A stretch of 64,000 bases of DNA from Formosa sediminum. GTDB taxonomy: Bacteria > Bacteroidota > Bacteroidia > Flavobacteriales > Flavobacteriaceae. The notes under the pieces were generated by a model. That model ran no database searches. It worked only from the letters and a program-made list of their open reading frames with translations, and had not been told where the DNA came from. Positions 61,292-64,000 of this stretch are shown here, piece by piece; position 1 is the stretch's first letter, and every line of letters starts with the position of its first letter. The stretch covers positions 558,001 to 622,000 of the forward strand of contig NZ_CP041637.1 in assembly GCF_007197735.1 (NCBI RefSeq), written 5' to 3'. The translations under genes were made by a program, and so were the position numbers.

Positions 61292-63085
61292 TTAATGTTG
61301 TAACTCTTCTTCACCTTCCTTTAACGGAATGTTTTGAGGTACAAAATCTACATCATGACCTGGTTTACTATAATCGTAAGCCCAACGGTATACCACAGGT
61401 AATTCTCCTGGCCAGTTTCCGTGAATATGTTCTACTGGAGTAGTCCATTCTAAAGTAGTCGATTTCCATGGGTTTAAAGTTGCTTTTTTACCGTAGAAAA
61501 TACTAATAAAGAAGTTATATAAGAATACGATTTGGAAAATACCACCAATAATTGCAAATATTGTAATTACTTTATTAACGTCTGCTAAATCATCAAATAA
61601 AGGAAAGTTTGAATTTGTATAGTAACGTCTTGGTAAACCTGCCATCCCTATAAAGTGCATTGGAAAGAATACACCGTAAGCACATACAGCTGTAACCCAG
61701 AAGTGAATATACCCTAAGTTTTTGTTCATCATTCGTCCAAACATTTTTGGATACCAGTGGTATATACCAGCAAACATACCATACAGTGCAGAGATTCCCA
61801 TTACTAAGTGGAAGTGAGCAATTACAAAATAAGTATCGTGTACATTAATATCTAAAGCACTATCTCCTAAAATGATTCCAGTTAAACCACCTGTAATAAA
61901 GGTAGACACAAAACCAATAGAAAATAACATAGACGTATTCATTTGTATATTACCTTTCCAAATTGTTGTAATCCAGTTAAAGGCTTTTACGGCAGATGGA
62001 ATCGCAATTAATAATGTTGTAAATGTAAAGACTGAACCTAAGAACGGATTCATTCCAGATACAAACATATGGTGTCCCCAAACTATTGTAGATAAAAATG
62101 CAATAGCTAAGATTGAAGTAATCATGGCACGGTAACCAAAAATAGGTTTACGTGAGTTTGCAGCCATAATCTCCGATACTAATCCCATAGCTGGTAAAAT
62201 AACGATATATACTTCAGGGTGACCTAAGAACCAGAATAAATGTTCAAATAAAACTGGAGATCCACCTTGATAATGTAATACTTCACCTTGAATAAAAATA
62301 TCTGATAAGAAGAATGATGTTCCAAAACTTCTATCCATAATTAATAATAATGCAGCAGATAATAATACTGGGAAAGAAACTAAACCAATTATAGCTGTTA
62401 CAAAAAGCGCCCAAATTGTAAGGGGTAGTCTCGTCATAGACATACCTTTTGTACGTAAATTAAGTACAGTTACAACATAATTTAAACCTCCAATTAACTG
62501 AGAGGCTATAAATAAAGCCATAGACACCAACCAAAGTGTCATTCCCATACCAGAACCACTAGAAGCCATTGGTAAAGCAGATAAAGGCGGATAAATTGTC
62601 CAACCTGCTGCTGCAGGTCCTGCTTCAACAAATAACGAACTAATCATTACAATACAAGATACAAAGAATAACCAATAAGATACCATGTTAAGAAATCCTG
62701 AGGCCATATCTCGAGCACCTATTTGCAACGGAATTAAAAGGTTACTAAACGTACCACTTAAACCAGCAGTAAGTACAAAAAATACCATTATGGTACCATG
62801 AATAGTTACTAATGCTAAATAAATATCTGCATCCATAACACCATCTGGTGCCCATTTACCTAATAAAGCTTCAAATAATACATTAGGCTCTTCTGGCCAA
62901 GCGATTTGCATACGGAACATGATAGACATAAGGATTCCTATAATCCCCATAAAAACTCCAGTAATCAAATATTGTTTAGAGATCATTTTGTGATCTGTAC
63001 TAAAAACATATTTGGTTATAAAAGTTTGTTCATGATGATGTCCGTGATCGTCGTCGTGAACGTGAGTATCTGCGTGTGCTGACAT
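61292..63085 (-). CDS. ctaD: Cytochrome c oxidase subunit I
   Basis: A 597-aa heme-copper oxidase core subunit with twelve helices. Ligands seen: H96 in TIHGTIM (low-spin heme), H289 and Y293 in GHPEVYIV (Cu-B and the cross-linked Tyr), H338-H339 in WGHHMF (Cu-B), and the later HDTYFVIAHFHLVMG with the two heme ligands. The HPEVY tyrosine marks the A-family. The N-terminus is His-rich (seven His among residues 4-18). It reduces oxygen to water and pumps protons. It follows subunit II by 37 bases; its accessory genes are at 31.6-36.8 kb. Confidence 0.97.
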   Translation of the reverse strand: MSAHADTHVHDDDHGHHHEQTFITKYVFSTDHKMISKQYLITGVFMGIIGILMSIMFRMQIAWPEEPNVLFEALLGKWAPDGVMDADIYLALVTIHGTIMVFFVLTAGLSGTFSNLLIPLQIGARDMASGFLNMVSYWLFFVSCIVMISSLFVEAGPAAAGWTIYPPLSALPMASSGSGMGMTLWLVSMALFIASQLIGGLNYVVTVLNLRTKGMSMTRLPLTIWALFVTAIIGLVSFPVLLSAALLLIMDRSFGTSFFLSDIFIQGEVLHYQGGSPVLFEHLFWFLGHPEVYIVILPAMGLVSEIMAANSRKPIFGYRAMITSILAIAFLSTIVWGHHMFVSGMNPFLGSVFTFTTLLIAIPSAVKAFNWITTIWKGNIQMNTSMLFSIGFVSTFITGGLTGIILGDSALDINVHDTYFVIAHFHLVMGISALYGMFAGIYHWYPKMFGRMMNKNLGYIHFWVTAVCAYGVFFPMHFIGMAGLPRRYYTNSNFPLFDDLADVNKVITIFAIIGGIFQIVFLYNFFISIFYGKKATLNPWKSTTLEWTTPVEHIHGNWPGELPVVYRWAYDYSKPGHDVDFVPQNIPLKEGEEELQH

Positions 63086-63122
63086 AATCTATTTTCGGTT
63101 TTTTAAATCTGTGTTGATAAAA

Positions 63123-64000
63123 CTAGTTTTCTACTAAGGAATTTTTGAACAACTTTTGCTCTTTAATCCAAGCATCATATTCTTCTTGTGTTTCCACGAT
63201 TATTTTCATTTGCATATTGTAGTGAGATTTACCACAAATTTTATTACATAATAATAAATAATCAAATTCATATGGATCTAAAGCAGATTCGCCCTTAGCC
63301 ACTAAGTCTTTACTATTGTCTACTCTAATTTCATTAATGTGTTTTACTTTATCAATGATATCTGGATTCTGACGCATTTCTGCAGTCGTTACTGTTGGTG
63401 TAAATCCAAATTGTGTAACCATACCAGGAACACAGTTCATTTGTGCTCTAAAATGAGGCATGTAAGCAGAGTGCAATACATCCTGAGAACGCATTTTAAA
63501 TAATACAGGCTTTCCTACAGGTAAATGTAATTCAGATGTTATAATATCATCTTGCGCATTTGGATCAGACTCGTCTAAACCTAATATGTTGGCTCTGTCA
63601 ATATCTATTAATCTAACATTTGCTTTACCTAATGTATTATCAGAACCACTATATCTTGCTTTCCAGTTAAATTGTTGAGCATACAATTCAATTACAATAG
63701 GGTCGTCGTCTTCACTAATATTCATAATACTAGTCCAAGTAAATAAACCGTAGATAATTAAACCTGCTAAAGTGATTACCGGAATTATAGTCCATATCGC
63801 TTCTAAAGTATTATTATCTGCAAAGAATAAAGCTTTACGACCTTTTTGTCCTTTATATTTAAATGCAAAATAGTGCAATAAGAACTGTGTAATTATTTGT
63901 ACAATAAAGATTAAAATTAAAGAGATAATCATTAAATTATCTACTTCTGGTCCATGTTCTGATGCAGAGTTAGATAATAAAGGTAAGTCTCCCCATTTAA
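63123..64000 (-). CDS. ctaC: Cytochrome c oxidase subunit II, 5' end outside the window
   Basis: The frame runs open to the right edge: before the Met at 63932 it reads WGDLPLLSNSASEHGPEVDNL, matching the N-terminal region of flavobacterial subunit II, so that Met is internal and the gene is cut by the window. Visible parts: two transmembrane helices (the first starting LMIISLILIFIVQII, the second IWTIIPVITLAGLIIYGLF) and the periplasmic Cu-A domain with LLCNKICGKSHYNM, holding the CxxxCxxxH ligands, and VLHSAYMPHFR upstream. It takes electrons from cytochrome c and needs SCO for its copper site. No heme c motif (CxxCH) is present in the visible part. Confidence 0.95.
   Translation of the reverse strand, partial: KWGDLPLLSNSASEHGPEVDNLMIISLILIFIVQIITQFLLHYFAFKYKGQKGRKALFFADNNTLEAIWTIIPVITLAGLIIYGLFTWTSIMNISEDDDPIVIELYAQQFNWKARYSGSDNTLGKANVRLIDIDRANILGLDESDPNAQDDIITSELHLPVGKPVLFKMRSQDVLHSAYMPHFRAQMNCVPGMVTQFGFTPTVTTAEMRQNPDIIDKVKHINEIRVDNSKDLVAKGESALDPYEFDYLLLCNKICGKSHYNMQMKIIVETQEEYDAWIKEQKLFKNSLVEN

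Noticed and set aside
1-64000. CRISPR arrays, insertion sequences, tRNA or rRNA genes, toxin-antitoxin or defence islands
   Set aside because: Reading the intergenic DNA on both strands showed no regular direct repeats, transposase genes, cloverleaf arms or defence-type genes; gaps are short and mostly explained by terminators and promoters.

Overview
The window is AT-rich, densely packed chromosomal DNA from a member of the Bacteroidota, most likely a marine-type Flavobacteriaceae. The evidence is the gene content: the gliding/type IX secretion translocon SprA, a RemB-like protein, a PorP/SprF protein, a short primary sigma factor without region 1.1, the HPPK-deoxynucleoside kinase fusion, and the flavobacterial cytochrome oxidase cluster. 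Many intergenic regions also carry Bacteroidota -7 boxes (TAnnTTTG), four of them with a well-spaced -33 TTTG. I cannot name the genus. I see no prophage, insertion sequence, CRISPR array, tRNA or rRNA gene; this is core chromosome.

Layout. 1-3.4 kb: 3' end of a TrmH/SpoU RNA methyltransferase, folK-dNK fusion, queuosine-precursor transporter, primary sigma factor and rpsU. 3.4-11.5 kb: DUF2797 zinc protein, a GH3-family adenylating enzyme, clpX-clpP-tig, then holin-like protein, esterase and pdxJ. 11.5-19.9 kb: CBS protein and NAD kinase, then an envelope run (DUF6089 protein, uppS, bamA, two Skp/OmpH chaperones) ending in murI. 19.9-24.4 kb: gamma carbonic anhydrase, PorP/SprF, a NifU-like protein with a duplicated N-terminal domain, MscS channel, tsaB. 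24.4-31.5 kb: a MacAB-TolC-like export operon with two permeases and two adaptors. 31.6-36.8 kb: cytochrome oxidase assembly and minor subunits (cyoE, two subunit III proteins, subunit IV, a SCO-like protein without its cysteines, SCO, DUF420/CtaM and a small CxxC membrane protein). 36.9-49.4 kb: RemB-like protein, two TonBs, VanZ, gcvH, sprA, ruvA. 49.5-61.2 kb: malic enzyme, a POTRA/barrel protein, a lipoprotein, queG, ruvB, a TonB-dependent siderophore receptor and an endonuclease. 61.3-64 kb: cytochrome oxidase subunits I and II; subunit II runs off the right edge.

How the genes fit together. Three themes recur. (1) Outer-membrane biogenesis and surface transport: BamA, Skp proteins, undecaprenyl diphosphate synthase, a second POTRA-barrel protein, SprA, RemB, SprF, TonBs and a TonB-dependent receptor. 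(2) Aerobic respiration: catalytic subunits I/II at the right edge, with heme-O synthase, subunits III/IV and copper-site assembly factors 25 kb away. (3) Housekeeping: ClpXP/trigger factor, RuvAB, queuosine uptake and last synthetic step, NAD kinase and PdxJ.

No clear new defence or mobile system is present. The most interesting items are the cysteine-less SCO paralogue translationally coupled to the true SCO, the small CxxC protein ending that operon, the TonB-C-like domain fused to the RemB-like barrel beside two TonBs with the same cysteine pair, the Skp protein with a long charged tail, and the leader hairpin of the siderophore receptor. Six genes have starts revised from the longest possible frame (vut, tig, bamA, sprF, ruvB and the small CxxC protein), supported by promoter positions, signal peptides or family alignment. 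All function calls rest on reading motifs by eye.
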